Of a stretch of DNA of 55,956 nt, positions 8,891-17,303 are shown in pieces. The stretch's first letter is position 1; the number at the start of each line of letters is the position of its first letter. A model generated the notes under the pieces. That model made no database searches, was not told where the DNA came from, and was given only the letters and a program-made list of their open reading frames with translations. The stretch is from contig JAFDVU010000022.1 in the NCBI GenBank assembly GCA_018268835.1, positions 1 to 55,956 of the forward strand. The letters are read 5' to 3'. Source of the stretch: Acidobacteriota bacterium (GTDB lineage: Bacteria; Acidobacteriota; Terriglobia; Bryobacterales; Bryobacteraceae). Position numbers and translations under genes: made by a program.

Positions 8891-9889
8891 TCATCTCCTT
8901 GGCGACGCGCTGCGCGCCCTGACCCTGTTGGCCGTCGATATGAGCTCCAGGGTGGGGCCGAGAATCGAGGCGTCGGCTGCCATCACGCTGCGGGACGCGA
9001 AAAGTGTCAGGATCTGGCGTCCTGCTACGGTGTCGGAGAGACGCACCATGACGGACCGAAATGCGTCTTTCTGCCTCTGGGGGCAGTCCTTATGAACGGC
9101 CACAACCACCGGAATCACCTTCGGAGACGTGGCCACCACGCGGAGCTTCGTGCGCAGCTGCGGATTCATCTCCCCCATGATTTCGAAACCGCGGCGGTGC
9201 ACCAAACAGGCATCGGTCTGGTGAAAATAGACCGGGAGGACCGCTCGGGATAGCTTGGGAGTTGATGTGGACTGACCGAAGAAACTCGCTGGCGGTTCGA
9301 GGTTCGATCCCGCCAATAGCGTGTCCAGCCAATCGTCGGCGAGGCTCATCACGGCATTGGTGTGGCGGATTAGGGTGTGCCCGCGAAGATCGGCGAGAGT
9401 GCGGATCCCGCTGTCGGCGTGCACAAGGATGAGATATTCCTCTCCCCCCGTCATGTACGACTGATCCACGATCACGAGGCTCTTATCGGTGTAGGAGATC
9501 ACCTGCGAGTATTCTGGTGTCGGCGCGGAGAAGGCCTCTACCTCACCCTGGCGGACCCGCTGCGCCAGTTGCGCGGGCGTCGAGAGGATTTCCGGCACGT
9601 ACACGATCTTGATCCCTGCCTCCTGCGAAAGAGCGTCGGCCCAAGTCTTGATGGCGGCCCGGGCGTCGTTCTCGTTCACTTCGGCGGACACCAGGCTCGT
9701 GGACGCGCCCACACGAACCCGGGGCAAGGACCCGCTACCAACGCCGTCACTGCCGCGAAGCTGTGCGGCTCCCGCCAGAAGTAGCAATCCAGCAGGAATC
9801 AGCAGCAGCGTTCGAGCCCCGTGCGACCAGGCGCGCAGCTTCGTCAACCCCTCACGAAGACCTGCGCCATGTGCCCCGTGCATATGCAT
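8891..9889 (-). CDS. PhnD-like periplasmic substrate-binding protein (second of three)
   Basis: A protein of 332 residues. An uncleaved or long signal (hydrophobic run around LLLIPAGLLLLAGAAQL) is followed by a PhnD-type bilobal binding domain. Segments shared with the next protein are EAFSAPTPEYSQV, GGEEYLILV, DLRGHTLI, PKLSRAVLPVYF, DACLVHRRGFEIMGEMNPQL and SPKVIPVVVAVHKDCP. The frame opens at TTG 9904, overlapping the upstream stop, but ATG 9889 lies about nine bases after GAGGGA and is preferred. The ligand is unknown. High similarity to the protein at 9901-10830 points to tandem duplication. Family members bind phosphonate, phosphite, phosphate or other small ligands. Confidence 0.87.
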   Translation of the reverse strand: MHMHGAHGAGLREGLTKLRAWSHGARTLLLIPAGLLLLAGAAQLRGSDGVGSGSLPRVRVGASTSLVSAEVNENDARAAIKTWADALSQEAGIKIVYVPEILSTPAQLAQRVRQGEVEAFSAPTPEYSQVISYTDKSLVIVDQSYMTGGEEYLILVHADSGIRTLADLRGHTLIRHTNAVMSLADDWLDTLLAGSNLEPPASFFGQSTSTPKLSRAVLPVYFHQTDACLVHRRGFEIMGEMNPQLRTKLRVVATSPKVIPVVVAVHKDCPQRQKDAFRSVMVRLSDTVAGRQILTLFASRSVMAADASILGPTLELISTANRVRARSASPRR

Positions 9890-9900
9890 TGCTTCTTCCC

Positions 9901-10830
9901 TCAACCGGACGATCTGGCGCTTCGACTCCGAATCTTCTCCGCGGCACGCACCAATTCGCCGGCACTATGGAGGACTGACGCATTGCTCACCACAACGCCG
10001 TGACTCTGAAACAGCGACAGAAGTTGCTTGCCGCCCGGGGCCTTGGGGAGCCTACCCATTGCGGCTATGAAGGCAGCCTTGCGTGCCGGAGGACAGTTCT
10101 TGTGAAAGGCCAGGCACACGGGGATCACTTTCGGCGACACCGCAAGAACGCGAAGCTGGCGGTTCAGGTCCGGGTTCATCTCGCACATCGTCCGGAAGCC
10201 GCGGCGGGTGACCAGACAAGCGTCACGCTGGCCGAAGTAGACCGGCAAGACGGATCGTGACAGTTTCGGAACCAGCGACACCATTCCAAGGAACCTGGCC
10301 GCGCCGCCAGGCAATGCTGAATCCAGCAGGACGTCGAGCCAGTTCGCAGCCAGGCAGGTTGTCGGATTGTTGAATACCAGGAGGTCGCGGCCCCGGAGGT
10401 CGTTGAGCGATCCGACGACACTCTGTACAGAACTCAGGATCACATACTCTTCGCCGCCTCCCGCATAAATGTCGTCTATGAGCACGGTATTCCGGTCAAC
10501 GTAATCGGCAACCCCGAAATACTCCGGAGAGGTCACGGCGAACCCGTCCACCGCCCCCGTGCGTATCATCTGAGCCAGACGCTCGGGACTATATAGAGCG
10601 GGGGCATCGAACGTAAGTTGCAGGTCTCCGAGCTTCTCGATTTCCACTCTCCAACTGATAACGGCGGCGTTGGCGTCGCTCGGGTTGACTTCACCAATCA
10701 GGCTCAGTGAGCTGACGAAGCGCACCTGGTTCTTTCCGGCCGCACCTGTCGTATCGGCGGCTGATAACCGCGAAAACGTACCCGGGAGGACCATTCCCGC
10801 AGCCGTGGCAATGCAGGTTCGACGCGTCAC
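9901..10830 (-). CDS. PhnD-like periplasmic substrate-binding protein (first of three)
   Basis: A protein of 309 residues starting at GTG 10830, which overlaps the TolC stop as GTGA and has AAAGGA nine bases upstream. The N-terminus has a twin-arginine-like leader (TRRTCIATAAGM). The mature part is a PhnD-type domain with DGFAVTSPEYFGV, GGGEEYVILS, PKLSRSVLPVYF, DACLVTRRGFRTMCEMNPDL and SPKVIPVCLAFHKNCP. A Cys appears in CEMNP and another in KNCPPA, the latter shared with the second protein (KDCPQ). It presumably binds a small ligand in the periplasm and reports to the kinase encoded downstream; the sequence does not tell the ligand. Confidence 0.87.
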   Translation of the reverse strand: MTRRTCIATAAGMVLPGTFSRLSAADTTGAAGKNQVRFVSSLSLIGEVNPSDANAAVISWRVEIEKLGDLQLTFDAPALYSPERLAQMIRTGAVDGFAVTSPEYFGVADYVDRNTVLIDDIYAGGGEEYVILSSVQSVVGSLNDLRGRDLLVFNNPTTCLAANWLDVLLDSALPGGAARFLGMVSLVPKLSRSVLPVYFGQRDACLVTRRGFRTMCEMNPDLNRQLRVLAVSPKVIPVCLAFHKNCPPARKAAFIAAMGRLPKAPGGKQLLSLFQSHGVVVSNASVLHSAGELVRAAEKIRSRSARSSG

Positions 10831-12416
10831 TTGGCTGGTCCTTTCAGCGCATCCTGAACCTCTTTCCCTACCACCACGCTGAGCTGCGACAGCAGCGTCG
10901 CGTAGTCGTAGCGGACTTTGAAGTGCTGTGCGGACATCAACGCTTCGGTCAATTGAGCACGAATCACTTTCTCCGTGTCCACCAGTTCGTTTTCGTAGGC
11001 GCGCTCGTTCAGATCGCGGTTCTCCTGCGCGGCCTGCATGGCGCGTGCGGTAGCCTGAAGCGACATGGCCGCAGCATCCAGGCCGGTCACGATGTCCTTG
11101 ATCTGCAGGCCAAGACCCTCCCGCAGCAGGAAACGTTTCTCTTTGAGTCCGTTGAGCCTTGCCAGCGCCTCGCTCACCCGGTTCCTGGTCAGGAAACCGT
11201 CAAACAGGGGGAACTCCAAGCCTACGCCGACGGCCCATCCGGCTTTGTTCTGCGCCGTCGCAATGCCAGCGTCGTAACCGCCGTTCCACCACCGGTGCAG
11301 TTCTCCGGTGAGGGCCACCTTGGGGTAGTAGCCGCTCCGCGCGGTGGTGACGGCGCCTTCCGAAGCCCGGATTGCGGCTTCGAGTTTTCCCCAGTCCGGA
11401 TTGAACTCGTAGGAGGTGGCCACGAGTTCGTCGAAGCTGCCGGCAAACGGTTGGAAGGGAATCTCCTCCGCGGCAGGCCGGATACTCGCCGTGGCGGGTA
11501 GCCCGGCGGCGTTCGCGAGCGCCGCTTCCGCCATCGTTTCGTTTTTTTCCAGTTGAGCCACCATTGCCCGCAGGGTTTCCACCATCACCGAATTGTCGAG
11601 ATAGTCTGCTTTGGTGACTTTGCCTGCGCCGTTCTTGTAGAGGCTTTCCGTGAGCCGCAGCGTGGTTTCCATCCGCGCCAGGGTGTCACTGCCCAAGTGA
11701 CGGACCTGGCGTGCCAACACGGCGCCCCAGTAGTAGCGTTTGACGTCGTTGATGATTTCGAGATCCGTGCGCCGGGCCTCCGCGCGCATCATCTCCACCA
11801 ACCCGCCGGACTGCTGGCGAAATCCGCTGCGCATTCCCCCGTCCCAGACCAGCCACTTCATGCTCATCGAACCGGTCACCAGGTCCCGGTCGACTACCTT
11901 GACGTTCTGTTCGGGAACATTGAAGGCTTGCGCCGGCGTCTTGATGTTCTGGTCCGGGTAACTGATGGGAAATTGTAGAGCCGTGGGCGGGAAACCTGGC
12001 GCAAAGGCGTTCGCCGGCACGGTTACGACCGCAGTGCTGCCAGGGAGGGTGACCGTCTGGGCAGGAATCTGGACGGTGCCTCCGGGAAAGACGAAATTCA
12101 TCGGCTGATCCAACCGTTGGTAGCCTGCCGTCACGTTGACCTGCGGCCAGTACCCCGCCAGCGCCTGGCGGTGCTGCGCCTCCGCCATGGCCACCTCAAA
12201 CTGGGATGCAGGCCGGCGGTGGTTCTTTTGCAGCGCCATGTCGGTACACTGATCCAGGGTGAGCACCTGGACCTGCCCGGCGGGGACTGCCGGCGTACTG
12301 CCTTGCGGCGATTGACCTTGCCCGTCAGCGGCACCGAAAAGCGGTAGGGCCGCAGGCAGGCTCCACGCCATTAGAAGATAAACAGACCTGATACACCTAT
12401 ACAGGGACATGCTCAC
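10827..12416 (-). CDS. TolC-family outer membrane efflux protein
   Basis: A 529-residue protein with a signal peptide (about 1-30), a short linker, then the two long helix-rich repeats of outer-membrane efflux proteins. It shows LTLDQCTDMALQKN at the start of repeat one, alternating Gly-x-Tyr/Trp strand signatures such as AGYWPQVNVTAGYQ and RSGYYPKVALTGE, and ERAYENELVDTEKVIRAQL near the end. Family members form trimeric channels with an inner-membrane pump and a periplasmic adaptor. Neither partner is encoded here, which is unusual for a first gene of an operon made of binding proteins and kinases. Start is ATG 12416, or 12410 two codons in; no strong ribosome-binding site is visible before either. 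Confidence 0.9.
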   Translation of the reverse strand: MSMSLYRCIRSVYLLMAWSLPAALPLFGAADGQGQSPQGSTPAVPAGQVQVLTLDQCTDMALQKNHRRPASQFEVAMAEAQHRQALAGYWPQVNVTAGYQRLDQPMNFVFPGGTVQIPAQTVTLPGSTAVVTVPANAFAPGFPPTALQFPISYPDQNIKTPAQAFNVPEQNVKVVDRDLVTGSMSMKWLVWDGGMRSGFRQQSGGLVEMMRAEARRTDLEIINDVKRYYWGAVLARQVRHLGSDTLARMETTLRLTESLYKNGAGKVTKADYLDNSVMVETLRAMVAQLEKNETMAEAALANAAGLPATASIRPAAEEIPFQPFAGSFDELVATSYEFNPDWGKLEAAIRASEGAVTTARSGYYPKVALTGELHRWWNGGYDAGIATAQNKAGWAVGVGLEFPLFDGFLTRNRVSEALARLNGLKEKRFLLREGLGLQIKDIVTGLDAAAMSLQATARAMQAAQENRDLNERAYENELVDTEKVIRAQLTEALMSAQHFKVRYDYATLLSQLSVVVGKEVQDALKGPAK

Positions 12417-12749
12417 GTGTAGGAATATCGGAGGGAGTTGGCGGGCGTTCTAGCCGGAGCGCTCAGGTGAATTCCCGATAGCAGTTTTCAACGTAGTACT
12501 CTGCTACATTTTGACAACGTGAGCCTCCGGAGGGCGTGCCGGAGTCCCCGGTCCGATGCTTAAAACGTACTATCGGCAGAGTTTTCGATTTGATCAGAGG
12601 GGAATATGGAAAACATTCAGCGCGTCCCGGTACCCGGCTCCCACGCCCGCCTCCCGGGCGAAGAGCTTCCAAATGGCAAGCCGGAGTTTAGCGTCTGAAA
12701 ATACGCCACCGCCAGGCGTATACTCAAATCGCAAGGGAGGTGTGATTCC
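12417..12749. other. Divergent intergenic region with promoters expected on both strands
   Basis: 333 bases separate the minus-strand TolC operon from the plus-strand small ORF and GTPase. On the plus strand TATACT at 12719-12724 could be a -10 box for the small ORF, and AAGGGAGG at 12733-12740 is its ribosome-binding site. On the minus strand I see no convincing -35/-10 pair. The AT-rich stretch 12480-12520 contains GTAG...CTAC half-sites and a TTGTCA that could serve as a -35. Open frames here on either strand have no protein-like features. Confidence 0.4.
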
Positions 12750-12875
12750 ATGCCCCAGTCCGATATCCGCTTTCCCTCTGACCAAGCGGAGAATTCCGGG
12801 CTCCGGCTCGCGGCGGAGAACGAAGACGAGGAAGACGCACCCCTCGGGACCGCTCCCACCCTCCTGCCGCTGTGA
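12750..12875 (+). CDS. 41-residue acidic small protein overlapping the GTPase start
   Basis: ATG 12750 is nine bases after a strong AAGGGAGG. The 41-residue product is polar and acidic (a NEDEEDA run in the middle) and ends in LLPL. Its TGA (12873-12875) overlaps the GTG at 12872 that opens the GTPase frame, giving GTGA coupling. It could be a real small protein or a leader peptide that feeds ribosomes to the GTPase gene. I recognise no family. The ribosome-binding site and exact stop-start overlap are the evidence; nothing indicates function. Confidence 0.5.
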   Translation: MPQSDIRFPSDQAENSGLRLAAENEDEEDAPLGTAPTLLPL

Positions 12876-13828
12876 TTCCGATGCCGGCCAACCTCACCGC
12901 CGACTACCTGGCCGCCGAGCAGTCCTTCAAGCACGCGCGCACGCACGAAGAGAAGATCGCCGCGCTCGAAGAGATGCTCGCCACCCTGCCCAGGCACAAG
13001 GGCACGGAGAAAATGCAGGCGGAACTGCGGCGCCGCCTTTCCGATGCTCGCAAGGAATCGCGGAAGCCCGGCGGCCACCACGGCGCCCCGGCCTATTTCA
13101 TCCGGCGCGAAGGCGCGGCGCAGGTCACGCTCATCGGCCCGCCCAACAGCGGCAAATCTTCACTGCTCGCCGCGCTGACGCACGCACATCCAGAGATCGC
13201 CGCCTATCCTTTTACTACCCGCCTCCCGCTTCCCGGCATGATGCCGTTCGAGGACGTCCGCATCCAACTGGTGGATACGCCCGCCATGTCGCCCGAGTAC
13301 ATGGAGTCCTGGATGGCGCAGGTGGTCCGCGCGGCCGACATGAGCATTCTCGTTCTCGATCCCAATGACCCCGAGGTGCTCGGCGGCGCCGAGTTCATCC
13401 TGCGCACCCTGGAGGAGTGGCGCGCCCCGGCGCCGAAACTCGCCGCAGGCAACAAACTGGATCAGGAGGGCGCGGCGGAGAACTTCGCGGCCGTCGAGTC
13501 GCTGTACGGCGACCGCTTCCGTTACCTGGCGGTCTCGGCGGCGTCCGGCCGCGGGCTTTGCGAATTCGCCCGCGAAACCTACCGCGGCCTCGACCTCGTC
13601 CGCTTCTATTCCAAGGCGCCGGGAAAGAAGCCCGACCTCGCGGTGCCCTACGTGCTGCCTCGCGGCGCCACCGTGCAGGAGGCGGCCGCGCACGTGCACC
13701 GCGATTTCGCCGAGCACCTCAAGTACGCCCGCCTCTTCCACAAGGACCGCGAGCACGATGGCCGCATGGTGGAACGCGCCCACGCCGTGGAAGACCAGGA
13801 CGTGCTGGAGTTCCACGCGGAGGGTTAG
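12872..13828 (+). CDS. TGS-domain GTPase of the Obg/DRG type
   Basis: A 318-residue protein with a basic helical N-terminus (about 10-68), a P-loop GPPNSGKS at 90-97, switch region YPFTTR near 112-117, DTPA at 135-138 in place of the usual DxxG, NKLD at 194-197 and SAASG as G5. A C-terminal TGS domain (about 243-315) has the typical VLPRGATVQEAAAHVHRDF start and ends in EDQDVLEFH. This arrangement matches the small TGS GTPases related to DRG, which are thought to act with ribosomes or RNA. The altered G3 (DTPA) is usual in this branch, as I recall, and should not be read as loss of activity. The start is GTG 12872, coupled to the small ORF, or ATG 12881, which gives a protein three residues shorter. 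Confidence 0.9.
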   Translation: MIPMPANLTADYLAAEQSFKHARTHEEKIAALEEMLATLPRHKGTEKMQAELRRRLSDARKESRKPGGHHGAPAYFIRREGAAQVTLIGPPNSGKSSLLAALTHAHPEIAAYPFTTRLPLPGMMPFEDVRIQLVDTPAMSPEYMESWMAQVVRAADMSILVLDPNDPEVLGGAEFILRTLEEWRAPAPKLAAGNKLDQEGAAENFAAVESLYGDRFRYLAVSAASGRGLCEFARETYRGLDLVRFYSKAPGKKPDLAVPYVLPRGATVQEAAAHVHRDFAEHLKYARLFHKDREHDGRMVERAHAVEDQDVLEFHAEG

Positions 13829-13907
13829 CCTGTGACGGCCGAACCGGGCCATTTTGCCGCACGGCCACTCCGTTCGTGGGCACCGGCACGCACCTCGGCA
13901 ACCGCGA

Positions 13908-14741
13908 TCAGGGATTCATGACAGCGATCTTGTCCTTTATCTCGAAAGCCAGATCCTCACGGTCGAGGCCGGGCGGCACGGGCAGACTTTCGAACATGTA
14001 TTCCGGAGTGCCGGCCAGCCCGACCTCAGGGTAGCCCAGTGCGGTAGCGATGTGGCAAGCCAACTGGATGTCCTGGAGTTCTCCATCCGTCCCTTCGGCC
14101 GGGTCGTGATGTCGCGCGACGCACCTGTGCAACGTCCCCGGGAAGCCCCAATGCTCGACGACCTCGTCGCCTGCTTCGCAATGAGTCATCCCGAACCGGG
14201 CTCTCTCCAACTCCAGAGACTGATGCAGACTGCCGGCAGTTTGCATCATCTCCTTCGCGTACTCCTGACCGGCCGACTTGAGAAACACCAGCCTTCCCAA
14301 ATCGTGCAACAGGCCCGCAGTATAGCCGTTGGTTCGTCCGTGCAGGATGGCGATTCTCTCCGCGGCAAGCGCGGTAGCGATGCTATGGCTCCAGACGCAG
14401 CGTGCGAATTCCGTCCGCGACACGGACCGGACATAGAAACAAAACGCCACCGTGTTTGCCAGTGCCTTCACCTTTTCGAGGCCCAGAAACAAAACCGCGT
14501 GCCGGATCGAATCGATGCGTGACCGGCCTCCAAAGGCCGCGGAATTCACCACCAGGAGGAGTTCGGCAGCCAGCGCCGGATCCGATTTGAACGCGCCCTC
14601 AAACTCTTCCGGCGCGCTGTCCGACTCCGTGGAGATGCCCAGAATCTTCAGCGCCGCTGGCGGAAACAAAGGCAGCTTCGACAACTCGATTACGCCCAGA
14701 GACTTCGGCCTGCTCGGACCTGTTACGGTTTGCATCGTCAT
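13908..14741 (-). CDS. HDOD domain signalling protein
   Basis: About 277 residues, almost all one HDOD domain: SKLPLFPPAALKIL, then a SDPALAAELLLVVNSAAFGG segment, RIDSIRHAVLFLGLEKVKAL, WSHSIATALAAERIA, YTAGLLHDLGRLVFL and THCEAGDEVVEHWGFP. It keeps GLLHDLGRL and HCEAG-like remnants of the HD fold but not a full metal site. HDOD proteins act as non-enzymatic signalling or scaffolding modules in chemotaxis, biofilm and stress pathways. The frame opens at ATG 14777, but AAGGAG lies about twelve bases before ATG 14741, which seems the better start. It stands alone here, convergent with the GTPase gene. It is of the same family as the truncated gene at the left edge. Confidence 0.88.
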   Translation of the reverse strand: MTMQTVTGPSRPKSLGVIELSKLPLFPPAALKILGISTESDSAPEEFEGAFKSDPALAAELLLVVNSAAFGGRSRIDSIRHAVLFLGLEKVKALANTVAFCFYVRSVSRTEFARCVWSHSIATALAAERIAILHGRTNGYTAGLLHDLGRLVFLKSAGQEYAKEMMQTAGSLHQSLELERARFGMTHCEAGDEVVEHWGFPGTLHRCVARHHDPAEGTDGELQDIQLACHIATALGYPEVGLAGTPEYMFESLPVPPGLDREDLAFEIKDKIAVMNP

Positions 14742-14819
14742 CGGCGACACGGACTCCTTACGTACCTGAAGAGACATATCGGGGCGGAGCGAGGAGAATT
14801 CTAATCGAATTTGGACCTT

Positions 14820-15887
14820 TCACTGCTCGCCGGAAGGCACCGCGACCGGCACGCCGACCTTCGCCGGCCGCCCGAATTCCGGCGTTCCGTCCGGATTCCA
14901 CGTGAAGCGCTGCGCGCGCGGAGAACGGCGCCCGCCGCATCCCTGCGCCGGATCCGGATTGGCGTGGTACAGGATCCAGTCCTCCCGCCCGTCCGGCGAT
15001 TGGAAGAAACTGTTGTGCCCCGTGCCGTACGCCCCCGCCGCCGGCGATTGCCAGAAGACCGGCAGCGGGCTCTTGTGCCATGACGCGGCGTCGAGCAGAT
15101 TGCTGCTCTGCTCCGCGGTCAGCATGCCCAGCGCATAGGAATCTGTCCAGCAGCCGGAGGCCGAGTAGGTCACGAAGACGCGTCCGTTGCGCACCAGCGC
15201 GGCGGGCCCCTCGTTGACGTCCACGTGCGGCGGGTCGAGTGTGTTGCGTCCGGGATTCTCGTCGGGGTCTCGCCGCGGCTTCAGGTCGCCGACTTTTTCC
15301 CAGGGATACTCGGGCGCGGAAATGCGCACGCGCGCGCTCTTCACCGTCCACGGGTCGGAGAGTTCGGCGATATACAGATTCTGCGCCACGTTGGTCTCCC
15401 CTTCCCAGCCCGACCAGATCATAAACAAGCGGCCGGCGGATTCGAACACCGTGGCGTCGATCGCCCAGCGGTCCGTGGGGTCCGCGGCTTTGCCCTTGAG
15501 CGTCCACTCGCCCGAGAGCGGATCCGCGGAGGAGTTCTCCAGCACCCAGACGCGGTGCGAAGCGTTGGTCCCGGCATCGGCGGCGAAGTACACGTACCAC
15601 TTGCCGCGCAGGTAGTGCAGTTCGGGCGCCCATACATCGCGCGAATACGGCCCGCTTTCCGGTGCCCGCCAGATCTCGCGGCTCTCCGCTCCGGCAAGAT
15701 CGGCGATGCTGCGCGCCTTGCGCAGGACAATGCGGCGGCCGCCGGTCGCGGTGTAGTAGTAGAAGCCGTCGCGCCACGTGAGAAAGGGGTCGGCCCCCGA
15801 AGGCAGCAGTGGATTGGTGAAGGTTCGCGGCGATTGCGCCGCTAGCAGCGCGCAGGCGGCGAGTGCGGGTAAATAGGCTCGGGCCAC
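14820..15887 (-). CDS. Secreted glycoside hydrolase family 43 enzyme
   Basis: 355 residues from GTG 15887, with a signal peptide (RAYLPALAACALLAAQ) and then a five-bladed beta-propeller. The three GH43 acidic residues are visible: D33 in SGADPFLTW (general base), D144 in AIDATVF (pKa modulator) and E226 in VNEGPA (general acid). RDVWAPELHYL and KWYVYFAAD are family landmarks. Upstream codons in the same frame overlap the neighbouring isomerase gene and are ignored. Family members are arabinofuranosidases, xylosidases or arabinanases that trim plant hemicellulose or pectin side chains. Exact specificity cannot be read from sequence alone. The isomerase-like gene 38 bases upstream may be co-transcribed. 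Confidence 0.9.
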   Translation of the reverse strand: MARAYLPALAACALLAAQSPRTFTNPLLPSGADPFLTWRDGFYYYTATGGRRIVLRKARSIADLAGAESREIWRAPESGPYSRDVWAPELHYLRGKWYVYFAADAGTNASHRVWVLENSSADPLSGEWTLKGKAADPTDRWAIDATVFESAGRLFMIWSGWEGETNVAQNLYIAELSDPWTVKSARVRISAPEYPWEKVGDLKPRRDPDENPGRNTLDPPHVDVNEGPAALVRNGRVFVTYSASGCWTDSYALGMLTAEQSSNLLDAASWHKSPLPVFWQSPAAGAYGTGHNSFFQSPDGREDWILYHANPDPAQGCGGRRSPRAQRFTWNPDGTPEFGRPAKVGVPVAVPSGEQ

Positions 15888-15925
15888 GCCGCCACGATAG
15901 CATGGCGAAATGCGGCGCGCGCCTG

Positions 15926-16972
15926 TCAGCCCGGAGCGTCCAGGTGCTTGCGCGCGTATTCGAGCGAGCGCCCGATGCCGGCGTCCTCTTCCGCCAACTG
16001 CTGCGCGGGAGTCAGCCCGGCCAGGTGCGGCAATGGCTTCGTCCACCCTCGCTTGCGCACCAGTACGAGCGTCCGCGCCAGGTCGCGCCCAGGGAGCGGG
16101 CTGAAGGAATCGTCGAAGGTGGCCCAGTATTTGTCGGTGAACACCGGAATCTTGAGCGGATCGCGGGTGATGATTTCCAGATCCAGCGGGATCCGGGGAT
16201 CGTGGGCGCGCAGCGCCGCCACCATCGCGGGCAGATCAAGCACGCCTTCGCCGAGGGCCACTTCGGAGAGCAGGAAGCCATCCTCGTAGGGCGCCACGGC
16301 CATATCTTTCAGATGACAGGCCACCGCGAAGGGCAGCAGGTTGCGCAGCGTTTCGGCCGGATCTTCGCACAGCGAAATGTTGTTGCCGAAATCGAAATGC
16401 ACGCCGAGCCACTCACTGCCCACCGAGCGCAGCCACGCCGCCTGTTCGGCGCTGCGCCAGCCTTTGTGATTCTCAATGCCGAGCCGGATGCGGTGCCGGC
16501 GCAGCACGGGTTCGGCGAGCGCGATCGAGTTGCGGCAGCGCGCGAAGTCACGCTTGAAGGCGTCGAGCGAGTCGAGGTCCTCGTAGCGACGGCCGGTCAT
16601 GGCGGCGTGCAGGGAGACGGCGCCGCACTCCTTCGCCGCCTTCACCCGCGCCTCGAACTCGGCCACGCCGGCTTCGTCGCGCGGATAGCCCACGTCGAGG
16701 ATCAGCCTCATGCCCCAATCCTCGATGCGGCGCCGCAGCGCGCCAATCGCCGCGGGTTCGGTGGAAGAGAGGCGCGTTTCCACGACACCGAGCCCCAACT
16801 CGTGGCAGTGCTCCACCACGTCGAAGGTCTCGCCGCGCCCTCGGGCGGCACGGGTCCGGATGGGAAAACCGGCGGGCGCGCCGCCGATATTGCGCATCGC
16901 TTCGGCGGAAAAACCACGGCCGGCGAGGAAGGCGCCGGCGGTGACGGTGAGAGCGGTCCTGCGAGTGATCAT
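15926..16972 (-). CDS. Tat-exported sugar phosphate isomerase/epimerase-like TIM barrel
   Basis: 348 residues. MITRRTALTVTAGAFLAGRGFSA is a twin-arginine leader, so the protein is probably exported. The remainder is an AP-endonuclease-2-type TIM barrel with metal-ligand candidates in RLGIENHKG (Glu), GVHFDFGNN (His/Asp), ACHLKDM (His) and PLDLEII (Glu). Such barrels include xylose isomerase-like and inosose-type sugar isomerases or epimerases. ATG 16972 has GGGAGG four bases upstream and is clearly the start; an in-frame TTG four codons earlier overlaps that ribosome-binding site. The GH43 gene follows 38 bases downstream, so a joint role in sugar processing is plausible. Confidence 0.85.
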   Translation of the reverse strand: MITRRTALTVTAGAFLAGRGFSAEAMRNIGGAPAGFPIRTRAARGRGETFDVVEHCHELGLGVVETRLSSTEPAAIGALRRRIEDWGMRLILDVGYPRDEAGVAEFEARVKAAKECGAVSLHAAMTGRRYEDLDSLDAFKRDFARCRNSIALAEPVLRRHRIRLGIENHKGWRSAEQAAWLRSVGSEWLGVHFDFGNNISLCEDPAETLRNLLPFAVACHLKDMAVAPYEDGFLLSEVALGEGVLDLPAMVAALRAHDPRIPLDLEIITRDPLKIPVFTDKYWATFDDSFSPLPGRDLARTLVLVRKRGWTKPLPHLAGLTPAQQLAEEDAGIGRSLEYARKHLDAPG

Positions 16973-17066
16973 GCGACCTCCCAAGATACACCCGCTACGG
17001 CTGGCAAAGGGGCCAAGGCCGCGGCAGGTCGGGCGCGCGGGCGAAAACCGGGCGAAACGGAAACGA

Positions 17067-17150
17067 TTACTTTTTTTCCACTGCCCACAGCAGCGCGAGC
17101 GCGAAGGCGCAGAAACCGAGGTTAATCATCTGCCAGGAGAGGGACGCCAT
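17067..17150 (-). CDS. Possible 27-residue single-pass membrane peptide
   Basis: From ATG 17150 the frame gives MASLSWQMINLGFCAFALAL and then LWAVEKK, a compact hydrophobic helix with a charged end. That is the look of a small membrane protein. There is no good ribosome-binding site, and the frame extends upstream to 17285 without protein-like content. It lies in a 331-base gap between the aldo/keto reductase stop and the isomerase start, where I see nothing else except a GTAC...GTAC inverted repeat near 17198-17212. Treat as a candidate only. Confidence 0.25.
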   Translation of the reverse strand: MASLSWQMINLGFCAFALALLWAVEKK

Positions 17151-17303
17151 GCTTCGATTGTGGAACCGTCCGAATCCGCGCAAAAGTAACGCCAGTACCA
17201 TGGGGGTACCGGCGGGCGAAAAGCACGTGAAACGCCCGTAGTTTACCGCCGGCGCCTCGCGCATCCTCCCGCGGGCAACCGTCAACGCGCCTCTCCCCTT
17301 GAT

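Noticed and set aside
12463..12672. A 69-codon minus-strand frame before the TolC operon
   Set aside because: No ribosome-binding site and no protein-like features; it lies in the promoter region.
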